Source: Nymphaea colorata
Lineage: Eukaryota; Streptophyta; Magnoliopsida; Nymphaeales; Nymphaeaceae
DNA: 64,000 nt
Direction of reading: 5' to 3'
Assembly (NCBI RefSeq): GCF_008831285.2
Contig: NC_045139.1
Coordinates: forward strand, 20,130,412 to 20,194,411
Position numbers and translations under genes: made by a program. The notes under the pieces were generated by a model. That model saw nothing but the letters and a program-made list of their open reading frames with translations. It was not told the DNA's origin and made no database searches. Below are positions 34,600 to 46,337 of this stretch, piece after piece (positions within the stretch are counted from its first letter, which is position 1; the number at the start of each line of letters is the position of its first letter).

Positions 34600-35435
34600 A
34601 TCAAAGAAGAGAAGAAAAAATTGGTGGACTTTCTTATAAGACACTAAGAAGTTTTTGCATGGACCTATGAAGATATGTCAGGATTAGACCCCAGGTTGGT
34701 TGAACATCGTTTGCCCCTAAGTCATAGTTGCAAGCCAATTAAACAAAAATTGAGCAAGCTTGATCCTCGGCTAGAAGGGCCTATAAAAGAAGGATTAGAG
34801 GATCTATTAAATGCAAAATTTATTTGTACCATTGATTACCCCAAATGGTTGGCTAATATCGTGATGGTCTCGAAGAAAAATGACAAAGTTAGGCTATGCA
34901 TTGACTTTCGAGACCTGAATAAAGTCACGCCAAAAGACGACTATCTTCTTCCAAACATTGATTTATTGGTAGATACTACCGCAGACCATGTCATGTTATC
35001 TTTTATGGATGACTATTCAAAATACAACCAAATCAAATTGTCAGTCAAGGATTAGCCCAGCACTGCTTTTACCACGTCCTGGGGCACTTTCTGTTACACG
35101 GTAATGCCGTTTGGGTTAAAGAATGCTCGAGCTACTTATCAAAGAGCTATGGCCGCTATCGTTTTTTACCAAATGTACAAAATCATGGATGCATATATTG
35201 ATGACATATTAATTAAATCTAAGGCAAGAAAGGATCGGATTGAAACCCTCACTCTGGTGTTTGAGAGACTCTTATAGTACAAGATTCATCTGAATCCCAA
35301 AAAATGTGTGTTTGGGGTTGAATCAAGTAAACTTTTGGGTTTCTTGGTCAGTAAGAGGGGGATCGAAATGGATCTTACTAAAGTAAAAGCGATCATCGAC
35401 ATGCCACCACCTACCAATATCAAGGAACTATGAAC
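34600..35435 (+). pseudogene. Gypsy reverse transcriptase, largely readable
   Basis: The frame from 34675 reads SGLDPRLVEHRLPLSHSCKP, then VRLCIDFRDLNKVTPKDDY and LSFMDDYSKYNQIKL, ending at a TAG near 35053-35055. The same frame continues with FGLKNARATYQRAM and the catalytic YIDD box, intact at 35194-35205, then LNPKKCVFGVESSKLLGF. It ends with a stop near 35430. At least three in-frame stops. This enzyme copies the element RNA. Confidence 0.93.
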
Positions 35436-36470
35436 TTTGCAAGCGTAAATCCAGTCTATCAGATGATTCATCTCCAATCCAGCCATGAGATGCAAGCCAT
35501 TCAACCAGCTGCTAAGAAAAGATCTCAAATTTGAATGAGGTTTTGAGTGCCAATAGTCATTAGAAAGAATCAAGAAATACCTTCTAAATCTACCAATCCT
35601 AAAACCCCTGATGTTGGGTAGACCATTGCTGTTGTACATCACAGTAAATGAGTCAGCATGTGGTGACTTTTTAGCATAATATAAGAAAAGAAGTCATGTC
35701 AAACATGTAAAATATTACGTCAGCAAAACTTTTGTCCAATATGAAAAGAAGTATTCCCCAATGCAAAAAACTTGTCTAGCATTAGTTTGGATGTGCCAAA
35801 AACTGAGATACTATTAATTCGCTTGTGAGGTCAAGTTACTCTCCAAGCTAAATCCTCTTAAATATATCTTAGAGCAGCCCTTTCTTAATGGGCGCATCAC
35901 CAAACAACAAGTTTTGCTGATGCAATATGATCTTGAATATGTATCCCAAAAGTCAATCAAAGGACAAGCAATTGCAGATCGGTTAGTAGACTTTCCCCAA
36001 TACGAGGAAATGAGAACACAAGATGAGTTTTTAGATGAACATGTGCTAAGGTTGTAAACGATCGTTGTATGAAAGATGTTATTTGATGGATCCAAAAATG
36101 TGATGGGAGCAGGTATATGTATCCTACTTATCACTCCCAAAGAAGAAATGATCTCATACTCTTTGAAACTTGAATTTCCATCTACCCATAACATGGCTGA
36201 ATATGAAGCCCTTGTACAAGGACTTCGTTCTTTACTGTATTTTCAAGTAAGACGGATGCATGCCTTCGGTGATTCTTACCTTTTCGTCAATCACGTGAAT
36301 GGAGAATGACAGGTCAAAGATGAAAAGTTGGTGTCATATCAAGAGATCGCCACCTCCTTAATCTATCAGTTTGAAGAAGTACAACTGGCTCACATAAAAA
36401 AAGAAGGCAACCCTATTGTGGATGGCCTTGTGAGTTTAGGATACACTATCTCATTTTAAACCAACGAAGC
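35436..36470 (+). pseudogene. Gypsy RNase H and second (archaeal-like) RNase H
   Basis: The first RNase H: LLLYITVNESACGDFLA, YYVSKTFVQYEKKYSP and LKYILEQPFLNGRITKQQ (35620-35900). The second: MLFDGSKNVMGAGICILL with the DGS catalytic Asp, then HNMAEYEALVQGL with the Glu, GDSYLFV and, after a TGA, EKLVSYQEIA and GNPIVDGLVSLGY (36064-36460). The second RNase H marks the Tat group. Several stops break it. Confidence 0.9.
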
Positions 36471-36519
36471 AATTTGTTCTTTTGAGATTAGAAAATTAGA
36501 ACATCCTGCTTTTGAAACG

Positions 36520-37780
36520 GTGAAACATGTTCATCATATCCAAAAGGGGGATACACCTTGGCATCATGATATCAAAAGTTATATTGAGAGTAGAGATTCT
36601 CGACTGGAACCAAAAAAGGAACAAAAAAAGCAATTCAATATATGTTGGGAAGGTACTTTATTCTTGCATGAGTGTTATACAGGCATGGGTTTAGTACCAA
36701 ATACTCTTGGTACCTTGATGAAGATGAGACAAAGGAAGTCACCGAAGAGCCGCATCGAGGAGACTGTGGGGGACATGTTGGTTACAAAAACCCTCACCAA
36801 GCAAATAGTTTGAGTAGGATATTATTGACCTACTATGCAAAAATATTGTTACCAGTCAGTCAAAATATGCAAAGAATATCAGCTGCATGCTCCAATAATC
36901 CATGCACTGTCCTCTCACTTGCATTCTATAACATTTCCTTGGCCATTTTTGATGTGAGATTCAACGTGGTCAGACCAATATCCTCTGCAGCTTCTAACGG
37001 CCATAAGTATTTTTTTGCGGTGATAGACTATTTTACGAAATAGGTAGAGGTCATGACACTCAGAATAATAGAAGGGCATCATGTAGTATCATTCATTCAC
37101 AAAAATCTTCTTTGTAGATTTGGAGTCCTTCATAATATAGTATCTGATAATGGGACTCATTTCAAAAATGAAAGATAAGGCAATTATGCAGTAAATGTCA
37201 TATCACACATCATTTTTCAGCTCCTTGTTACCTCCAAGATAAGGGGAAAGCAGAGGCCACCAATAAGATCCTGATCTGCATCTTGTAGTAGACAGTAGAA
37301 ACTGGAAGAGATTGACATGAAAAGACGCACAAGGCCCTGTGGACATATCGCACCACTATGAGAACTCCAACAAATGCTAGTCCAATGGAGTTAGTTTACA
37401 GAACGAAAGTGGTTATACTATTACATGTACTAAAACTCACTTTGAGAGCTTCCTATAAATAAGTATCAATAGAAGATATTAATGCTGCCGTAGATGAAAA
37501 GAAGCTAAAAGCGGCTGAGCACACTGAAGCCTATCGCCAAAGGGTGGTTAGACAATTTGCCAAGTCAATTATTGAAAGACATTTCAACGTCAATGACTTG
37601 GTCTTGTGGTCTATGATATACCTTAGAGGACGACCATGTGGTAAGTGGGCACCCAACTGGGAAGGCCCATACATTATTAGGAAATCCTTACCCCGTAACT
37701 CATACCAGTTGATTGATACTGATGGAGTGGAACTTACCGATCTTGTTAATGTTCTTCACCTCAAGAAATTCTACACCTAG
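36520..37780 (+). pseudogene. Gypsy integrase remnant
   Basis: TPWHHDIKSYIES (36551) leads into a zinc-binding region (36672-36900; the HHCC spacing is broken by frame changes), then ASNGHKYFFAVIDYFTK. The core's second Asp is retained in SDNGTHFKNE (about 37140-37170). After more breaks the C-terminal part (37544-37780) reads FNVNDLVLWSMIYLRG, KWAPNWEGPYII and VNVLHLKKFYT, the standard gypsy pol end. The enzyme would insert the cDNA; it is dead. Confidence 0.9.
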
Positions 37781-37904
37781 TCTTCTTGTATTCATCTTTC
37801 AATCAATGACAAATATTTGTGTTCTCCACATTCGATCTATTCATCATTTGGATTTTCTCAGTTGTAAAACATAACAATTACATTGGGACATTTTTTTATT
37901 ATTA

Positions 37905-38170
37905 TCACTCAAGACTCGAGAATAACCCATGCAAAAGGGGCTAAATATGCAATGCAAAGCAACCTGCTCAAGTAAGGGGTCAAACCTAAACTCAATGTTG
38001 CCCAAACCCACTCATGTAAGGGGTCAAACTTGAACTCAATCTTGCCCAAACCCGCTCAGGTAAGGGGTCAACTTGAGCTCAATCTTGCCCAAACCTACTT
38101 AGGTAAGAGATCAAAACTAAACTCAATCTAGCTCAAATAACTCATTCAGGTAAGGGTTAAACATGAAACA
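37905..38170. repeat. 44-bp tandem array between pol and 3' LTR
   Basis: Units carry aacccgctcaggtaaggggt, with the key G/A-C-T-C-A at about 37966, 38010, 38054, 38097 and 38144 (spacings 44, 44, 43, 47). A decayed first unit lies near 37922. About six copies. A related array lies at 60310-60560 in the same place of another element. Confidence 0.93.
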
Positions 38171-38241
38171 TCACCCCAAACATATTTTATTTAAAAAATC
38201 CAAGGTGCTTATCATTGCCACTAAGCACGACTAGTGGCGGT

Positions 38242-38262
38242 TTGGTAACAAAGAGGAGCATC
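38242..38262 (+). promoter_or_regulatory. Purine tract (plus-strand primer site) of the Tat-type element
   Basis: The sequence taacaaagaggagcatc sits immediately before the LTR start TGTTATCACC. The equivalent in the third element is taacaatgagagacatc at 60631-60647. Such tracts prime plus-strand DNA synthesis. Confidence 0.75.
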
Positions 38263-40275
38263 TGTTATCACCCCAAATTTTTCTAAAAGAACTGTATTCC
38301 ATTTTCGCTCAAACGAAATTTTTAATTATTTCATTTGGATTTAAGCCGAATCCTAGACCCCAAACAAATTCACGACTATTCAATCCAAAATGAATCTCTA
38401 AACACATGTCCAATCCCAAACGGAAAATTCAAATTCAAAATCAAACTTTAGACCTGATATTCAAATCCAAAATCCAACTCGCAGATCCAAATCGAGAATT
38501 TCAAACTCAAAATCTAAATCTGAGATCAAAACAACAACATTTGATGCTATGAATCTCATGCACGCATCCACGGACCTTTCCTTTGTTTTATGTTTCGTTA
38601 TCGTGCCAAGATGTGTTCTTGAGCTTAAACCACTCACTAGAACACATCGGCAACTAATCGAGCCCAATCTGGATCTAAAGCGAGCCTGAAATCACTCAAG
38701 ATGGAGTTGGCCCTGCTTGTAACAAAAACCATTTTCACCCCTTTTAAATGCACATTTAAAACATGATTTTATTTTATTTTTTTCTTACGAACGACCCCCT
38801 TGGAGGGTAGGGAGGCAAATTCCACCCCTTATTGGTCCAAACGAGACAATAAGGGGGGGTTTCACCCTCCTCATTTGAACCTAGTGCGGTAGGGTGCATC
38901 GCATGGCGCCCGCAATCGTGCATCACTAGCGGCAGCGCATTGCACGCTCAAACGCTTTGAGCAGGGGCCTGCACGCTGTGCAGGCCCCATTTTCAGCCAA
39001 ATACTGCCCCTTCGAGGCATTTTTGGGCATGTTGGGTGGGCATTAATGCTGCCTACACCACAAAGGGTTATTTGCAGGGCTAATGGCCAGTCCCACTTGA
39101 TCAAAACCTACTTAAAAATAAATTAAAAATAATTAAAAAAAATACACCCATATTCTTCTCTCTTAGGCATGAGCTAACCCTTCGAGAACCTCTAGTGCTT
39201 TCTCACTTGAAAATTTAAAGTTTTCCTTGTCTCTCTCTCTCTTCAATTATTTCTTCTTCTTCATCTCCAACCATGGGAGCAAGCTGCTTCAAGTTTCAAC
39301 TCTTCAATAGAGAAAAGGAGATCTCTTGGAGGAATACCTTCATCATCTTATTGCTTCACCCAAGGCAACCCTAGGATCATTCGAAGAAGGAGACTCATTC
39401 TTAAAAACATCTATATTAGAGGCTTGTAGTTCTCCTCTTGTTTTTATTTATTTTCATTTTCTCTTGCTACCTCCCTATGGACGTGCAAGAAAGCTCTAAA
39501 GATTTCCTATCCGGAATCAAGAGCTAATCTTGAGAACACCGGGAGTATGAGCAAAGCAAAATAAATTATATTTCTTCATTTATTTTCAAAAACATGTTTG
39601 TTATATTGCTTTATTCATCATTTATGTTTGAGATAATGTTCATGGATGATGCATTAATTTTTCTTAATTAATGAGTAAATGCACAACGAGAATTGAGTGT
39701 TTGGGTTGGAATTTCTTCATTATTATGTTGATTTTTGAAGTTGGGATTTGTCCAACTCGAGAAAAACCCTTTACGAATATGTACATGTTAAAATACATCT
39801 TCATGAAATTCCCACGTTTAGCTTATCTCTTAATCAACCTATTAGGAACCCCAAGAGTGCTTTCTTAAGTTGTTCTCCATTTCATGTGTGTTTGATTTTC
39901 TTTCATAGCCAATGGTGTGAGAAATAGATTTCTTTGTAATAAATATGGTTTTATGCTCACGTACAAATTTATTTAGAACTGTGTTTTCCAATTTTATTTT
40001 TAAAAGAAAACCCTCTTCAATAGGCCTTGGAGACTTAGCTTAGGCTCTTGCATGAGCCTAAGTTTCTCTCTAGCTTCTGAGTTAACATATTCTTTTACAA
40101 ATTCTCATATACGTACATATATACATAAATATATACGTGTTTCCACTTTCTCTCTCTCTCTCCCTAAAATCTCTCTCTTTCTCTTTCTAAAATCTCTCCT
40201 TTAAATATCTCTCTCTCTCTCTATAATCTTCTTTTCCTTCTCCATTCAAGTTAATACTTCCTTTCCACAAGCTTT

Positions 40276-40322
40276 CATATACATAATATATATATATATA
40301 TATATGTATGCATATATATGTA

Positions 40323-40406
<84 letters not shown>
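40276..40406. repeat. (TA)n microsatellite in the 3' LTR
   Basis: About 40-60 TA units with TG and CA interruptions, homologous to 28254-28370. Confidence 0.95.
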
Positions 40407-40408
<2 letters not shown>

Positions 40409-40781
40409 TACGTATAGAAATATGTATATTTTCTCTCTTTTTAAATCTTTTATTTTGTAATTTTCAAAATCACTTTCTCTTTCTTTTTCTCTTTTTCTCT
40501 TTCTCTCTACTCCTCTTGTATTAAAGTCTTTATTCTTTTCCATTTTTTTAAATATTTTTCTTCCAAGATCTAAAGTTTTAGTTTCTCATTTGTCGATTTT
40601 TCCATGACCAAAATTCAAGTAATGACCCAATATTGAAATCATGGTTGATGGTCTATAACCTCATTCCATTTTCAAAAATTTTTCTCTTTTCATAAAATAT
40701 TTATGATAATTATATAAATAAAAATGAAAAACTTAAATGTATGCAGTGTTAAGAATGCTTTTAGATGAATGTTATGGTAGG

Positions 40782-41515
40782 AATGAGTGATTTGTTTCTA
40801 ATCATATAAGGCAATGCATTCATGTATTCACATTCACTTGTGAAAGTCATGAATGATTAAGATCACCTCTTTAAAAGAACTTAAACAAGATGAGATAGAG
40901 CTCTAGCTAGGTAGTAACCGAATTATAGCAAAGTCTCAAACCTACTTAATTTCTTAAGATAACACTAAACCAACTTCAAAAGTGATCTTCTACAATTTCC
41001 AAATGATATTTGTTAAGTTTTTCGAAACCAAAGTGTTTTACACTCTCAAATGATTTTTCAAAACTTTTTCAAAATTTTGAAACATCAAATTTTCAATATT
41101 TTCACAAACACCACACCGCATTTAAAATGAAAAGATGTTTAAGCAAAAATGAGTGTTTTACTTATAATCATGTAAGGTCAATGCATTCATGCATTTACTT
41201 TCACTTGTGAAAGTCATGAATGATCACAAGTACTTCTCTAAAATAACTTAAGCAAGATAAGATGGAGCTCTAGCTAGGTAGTAACCGAATTAGAGCAAAG
41301 TCTCAAACCTACTTAATTTCTTAAGACAACATTAAATCGACTTCAAAAGTGATCTTCAATGGTTTCCAAATGATATTTGTAATGATTTCTCAAACCGAAG
41401 TGTTTTATATTCTTAAGTGATTCTTTAATACTTTTTCAAAATTTTGAAACAACAAATTTTCAATATTTTCTCAAGCACCACACCTCATTTAGAATGAAAA
41501 GATGTTTAAGTAAAA
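40782..41515. repeat. Tandem duplication of about 367 bp in the 3' LTR
   Basis: The stretch from aatgagtg through ctagctaggtagtaaccgaa and ttcaatattttc starts at 40782 and again at 41149. The 5' LTR has one copy (about 28716-29080). The second copy is much closer to the 5' LTR copy than the first is. Confidence 0.9.
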
Positions 41516-41684
41516 ATGAAATGCATCAAGAATAAGCATAGCACTTGGATTGGTTACCCCCGGCAAAGGTGCTGAGAAGGGTCAATCCTCATACCAACGG
41601 GTGAGTCTCTTTCTCTCTCATTTCAAAATAAAACCTTATTTTTCTGAAGCACTTCAAAACAAAAATATTTTTGGGGTTGCAAAG

Positions 41685-42353
41685 AATTAGACTCAAATCT
41701 CAAAATTCCGAATCTAAAGATATTTTCAAAATTTTTGAATTGGTTGTGTTCCGTCCATTCTGAGCCCAAAATTTCAATCTCCAAGATTCAACTATCTAAT
41801 CCAACTTTTCCAAATTCAGTTTCGGCTACAGAACCAGATTTTGGTTCCTAGTTTTCTCCAAAAATTTTCATTCAAGTCTCAAAAATCCCCAAGTCCAAAC
41901 TATTTTCAACATCCTAAGACCCCATCATTCCTAGTCCAAATTTTTAAGATCCAATTTCCAACTCTGAAATTCAGTTTCAAGAGAAACTTCAATCCCCCAA
42001 TCAAAAACCAAATTCCCAATTGAAAGTCCTAAACTTTTAATTGAATCAAAGTTATTAGATTTCAATTACCCAAAATGTACTCTAGATTTTCAAATACAAT
42101 GAAATCCAAGTCTTTGTTAAAAATGAACTCCAAAAATTTAAATTTTTATCCTTGCATAAGCATCTAGTGAAAATAACTTGTCAAGCTTGAGAAAATCTAG
42201 ATCTTGGATCGATTATGTCAATTAATGGTGGCATGAATGGTTGATCCTCGTATTGATGGGTGGATCCCTTTCTCCTAAATAAATTTTCAAGCAAAACATT
42301 AATTTTACTGCTTCGCATGCACCTCCCTTCCTAATCGCGGGAAGAGGGTGCGA
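41685..42353 (+). repeat. Left copy of the long direct repeat, second part
   Basis: Matches 48150-48860, for example ccgaatctaaagatattttc here and ccaaatctaaagatattttt there. It continues the outer element after the nested gypsy insertion and ends near gcgaata. The tail (ggttgatcctcgtattgatggg) also resembles the tail of the gypsy LTRs (gatcctcgtaccgatgg at 63970), so the two families are probably related. Confidence 0.75.
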
Positions 42354-45300
42354 ATAGATGAAACACCCAATGGGACCCATCATTATCTGTTAAGTTTCTT
42401 AAGCACATATTATTTTCTAAAGAAATGCCATATCTCAATTGCATGAAGCCTTCATAACCACACCTACCGGCATCATACATGATTCTATGCAGCTAAGACC
42501 AGTTGAGGAGAAAAAGCATGCTTCCTTAATCCTGATCCTTCCCCTCCTCAATCTAGGGACTGTATGAGGCCGATGTTTACTCTCTAAGTTTCAAAACGCA
42601 TCTCATAGGAATGTATGCAATAAAGATATCTATTTCTGTGTTCAAAGTTTTCAAACTCCTCTTTCTTATGAAGTCTTGATAATCATGTTATCAGTCTATT
42701 TCTGGAACCCAGTCTAAATGTAGCTTTACTACTGAACCACCTAATTGGACTAAAAAGGCTCCCCATTAGCACCGAAACAAACAATAGTTCCTGGTATGTC
42801 TATAGGTGAACAAAGAGAAATGGAGATCCCCAAACCATAAATGGACCTGAAAAGGGTCAATTCCATTTGGTATGACAACAATTCAGGCCCGTTAATGACC
42901 CAAAACTATTTTCAAAACAATAGAATTCTAGGAAACGATTGTTTGTTTCCATCTTCACACCAAGTGAACAAGGATTTCATCTTGTCTTGTATCAATCCCG
43001 TCAAATACCAGATAGAGTCAACTTTGTTGTGTCTAGATGGACTCTTCATACTGAAACAGTTTCTTTCCCTTTGATCACATTCTCTTTGGTGAATGGCAAA
43101 GCCAATCTGGGCTTCAAACTATACCAATTGGAGTCTGCACACCACAATGGTACTTTTTTTGGTACCCCACCTTCAAATTGTATGTTTCCAAGTTACTTAG
43201 AGAATTGTGGGCTGGAAAAGGCAGTCAGCTTGGCAACGCAATCTATCAACAGCAATTTGGTCCATGCAATTGCAAAAAGATGGAATCCAAGAGCCAACAT
43301 GTTTGCTTACATCAGGCCTCCTAAAGCCTTTTGAAGTAAAGAAAGTAAGTTTAAGGGGTATTTTACACTTGGTACCTTAAGGCCAACTGGTTAGTGAGCT
43401 ATGAACTCAAAACTCTCTAAAATAGTTCAGTAGAAAGCCCAATAGTCATGACGTTGCACAAAGCAAACTACTGGAAGCCACTAAAGTGGTAGAACTCCAT
43501 GGTAGCTTTTGGGTGGTGAGGTATTCCTCTCAGAAGAGAAGGGTGGATTGTAATTAAATCAAAATTCCAAAGGTAAAACCAAAAAAGCGAAAGCAAAGCA
43601 AGGCAAGAAACAGAAAAGGCATGAAGGACTAAGTCCTCTGAGCATCACATGTGAAAGATTCCCGCAGTTACAAGATTTCTCTAATCAATGTCAATTCTTC
43701 TACAACGTTTCATATGACATGGCGGAAAAGACTACATATGGAAACTCTTGCCCCAGGTATTTCTCTTCACAAAAAGACAGCCGATACTCAATGCCAATGG
43801 GCGAACTTTCAAGTTAATTTACAAAAATTTGCAAAAATTTGACACACATGTCTTTGTTGCTAAGCAAAGTCTCTAACTTGCTTAGCAGCCAAAAGGTCAT
43901 ATGCTTACACCCTAAATTTTTCACAATGTCAATTTTGAAAAATTTCATAAACTAATTCTGACCAAATTCGATATCCACCCAATCCAATAGACTTGAGTCT
44001 ACGATTCACTTGCAAGTTTAGTTTACAGTTAACGAGATTTCAAATTCGATTAGAGCCAAAATTAAAACTTTGAGATCGATCCAAATCGAGGTCCAAAGGC
44101 TAAATTTTTCACAATCAAAATTAAGAATTCTCATTAGTGAGAATTAAAATCCTTTCTTAATTCTATTTCAATGCAATGAGAGAAGATCATTGGTGTGACT
44201 CTCTCTCTCTCTCTCTATCCCCTTCCTTAGAGTTTTTTGTGGAAGACCCAACCAAAGGAAAACAATCTATGAACAGTCCCAGAATGAGGACTGCCTAGTT
44301 TTCTTTAATTATCTTGAAGTCAATTCAGAAATTGACTCTTTCTAAGAAACTAAAAATCCAAATTTAAAATGTTAGATATGCAAGAATGGTTTAATAGCAT
44401 CTTGATGGCCAACCAACTCGGCTCAGCCCCAACGAAGCTGATTTTCTCCATTTAGAATGACCAGAAGCCATTCGAGGACAGTGTACCCATCTTAAGCTCT
44501 TTAACGGAAGCTCAAGAGAAAGATGCACCTCTGCATGCTAAGGCCGAGCCAATTTTTGGGCAAATCAAGAATTTGCCCAAGACTAGATCGATGTTGATCT
44601 AGATCAATTTTGTATATATCAAGTTAAGAGTCGTCCAAACAAGCTTGCTCTTTTCACTTCCAACGTTTTCTGAATGGATCAACTCAAGGAAGATAACATT
44701 TTGAAAAAAAAAAATTTAAAGGGGCATCTAAGAATAAGGTGTTTTCTTTTGAACCTTTCTTAAAAAAAATCAAAGCCTAAGGAAGCAGATTGAAATCAAG
44801 AGTGCTCCCCTTCCCCTCATTTGAAATGAAGGAGATCAAATAAAGATCTGAAAAAAATTAAGGCAGCCCACCTGGGCATGCCATTCAAATCAGAGTTAGA
44901 AGGCCTGAAGCCAGAAAAAGTCAAGTTAGAACAAGAGGGGATAGCCATGAATGGTGTCTTCCCCTCTCCCTTTCATTTATTCTTTGGAAACCAAAACAAG
45001 AACGGGTCAGAATCAGCTCATTTCTAGTTGGCTCCCCTCCTTAAAAATGTGGAGAAGAGACCAGCATGCCTCCTTGCTTGTTCTTCAAGTTAAACTAGAA
45101 GGAAAAGCTAACAAAAATAAAGATATTGAAAGGCAAGGAAGGAGGTACACCTTGCATGCATGGTGCCTTCTTGCCCATGCCAAAATCAAGTGGATCCTCC
45201 CCTTTGATTTCACATGGTTCCAACAAATTCATTCAAATTACACCACCAATTCATTTGGTGCATATACATTGAACCCTTTGCAAACCAGCAAGGGATCCTT

Positions 45301-46337
45301 GTCCAGTTAGTTGAGATTATTCCAAAGATCTCTCTCTCTACCTACCAGAAGCAGCCACAAAGGTGGAGTTATCCAGCTCTAATTGTGGTGGACACCAGCC
45401 AAGCTCTCCTCCCACACCTCACCAAATTAGTCATTCTCAAGTCGATCCAGCCCAGACGTCTTCTCCATTGGGCCTCACTCCAAGACCTCACCTGCTCGAG
45501 TCTCCCACCTTGATGCCTCAAACCTCACAGCCTTCAAGTTGAGTCCAGCCGAAGCCTCTTCCTTGGTTTCAAATAACAGTGTCATCAGCGTATATCTCAA
45601 CCAGACTCTGCTCATTCCAGATGCCATTCGAGCAAGCTGCAGCCAAGGTGACCAGGACCAGTTCAGGCCTAACGTCCTGAACTGAGCACCATCAGCCTAG
45701 CATTCTCTAGTACTCACGCCCCGCCCAGCCTGACATCCCCTGTTCTGCCCTGTTCTAGGCGTCCTTCTGCATTCCCGAAAACTTCAGCTCCAATCATCTC
45801 AGCCCTCATTTCAGCCACCTAGTGCTGGAATAGAAAACTGTAACAAGGCACTCTTATCTCTTGCTTGAGATATATTGGCTCCACGAAACCAAGCGTCTTA
45901 GCCTCCAGCTCACACTCCCCTCAACCTCTTCACCGACTCAAGTCAGCCTCCTTTCCTTGCATTTTGTTTCAATTAATGGATTAAGATGCATGGCTGTTAC
46001 TAAAAATATATATATATAATCAGTACTGCCAAACAGCCATTAAAAAACTGGCTGCTGGCGTGGCCAGACTGCCTTCTCCATGGCCTTCTTTGCAGCAGCC
46101 ATGGTAAGGCTGTCACTACCTTTTATTGAGCCTAAATCAAGGGTTCAAACACAGATCCTCAGCCTACCAATGCCCAAATTAATTGGCTTATCTCTGCTAT
46201 TTTTCAGTAACAAGCTAGGTCGACCCCTAGTTTACAAAAAAACGACGCCATACACCAGTTCCTAACCAGCCCAACGGCCCTGGTTTATGATAGTCCGCCT
46301 TACCCAAATTCGTGGTGCATATTGAACCAACTTCAGC
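42354..46337 (+). other. Internal region of the outer element; weak ORF1-like segment, no pol
   Basis: About 4 kb without RT, RNase H or integrase motifs. At 42840-43335 two overlapping frames give LESAHHNGTFFG, then LATQSINSNLVHAIAKRWNP and MFAYIRPPKAF. The LVHAIAKRWNP part resembles the start of the mobile-domain/DUF7745-type ORF found with Tat elements, which is a weak match. 44200-44218 is a CT run. 45300-45960 is more GC-rich and proline-coding in several frames but shows no recognisable gene. Confidence 0.4.

Larger units (their letters stand above)
25905..41681 (+). mobile_element. Nearly complete Tat-type Ty3/gypsy element (15.8 kb), inactive
   Basis: It contains all parts in order: 5' LTR, untranslated leader, extra ORF1, gag, aspartic protease, RT, RNase H, second RNase H, integrase, tandem array, purine tract and 3' LTR. 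The second RNase H, long LTRs and extra ORF before gag fit the Tat/Ogre group. The sequence (a)attag precedes the 5' LTR and recurs just after the 3' LTR (41685-41690), consistent with a target-site duplication, though three extra bases make the exact right end uncertain. In the first about 135 bases the two LTRs differ at roughly one position in ten, so the insertion is old. Stops and frameshifts occur in every domain. Confidence 0.92.
38263..41681 (+). repeat. 3' LTR of the Tat-type element (3.4 kb)
   Basis: It starts TGTTATCACCCC and ends about GGGGTTGCA. It matches the 5' LTR in order: GC-rich block (shorter here, about 38870-39070), pyrimidine-rich leader, TA run (40276-40406), and tail. 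It lacks the TATA box region and carries an extra tandem duplication (see 40782-41515). Its right end is followed by aattag and the resumed outer repeat. Confidence 0.88.

Noticed and set aside
44950-45513. Two overlapping + strand frames in the GC-richer part of the outer element
   Set aside because: No domain or retroelement motif could be recognised, and the frames overlap each other; left as non-coding internal sequence.
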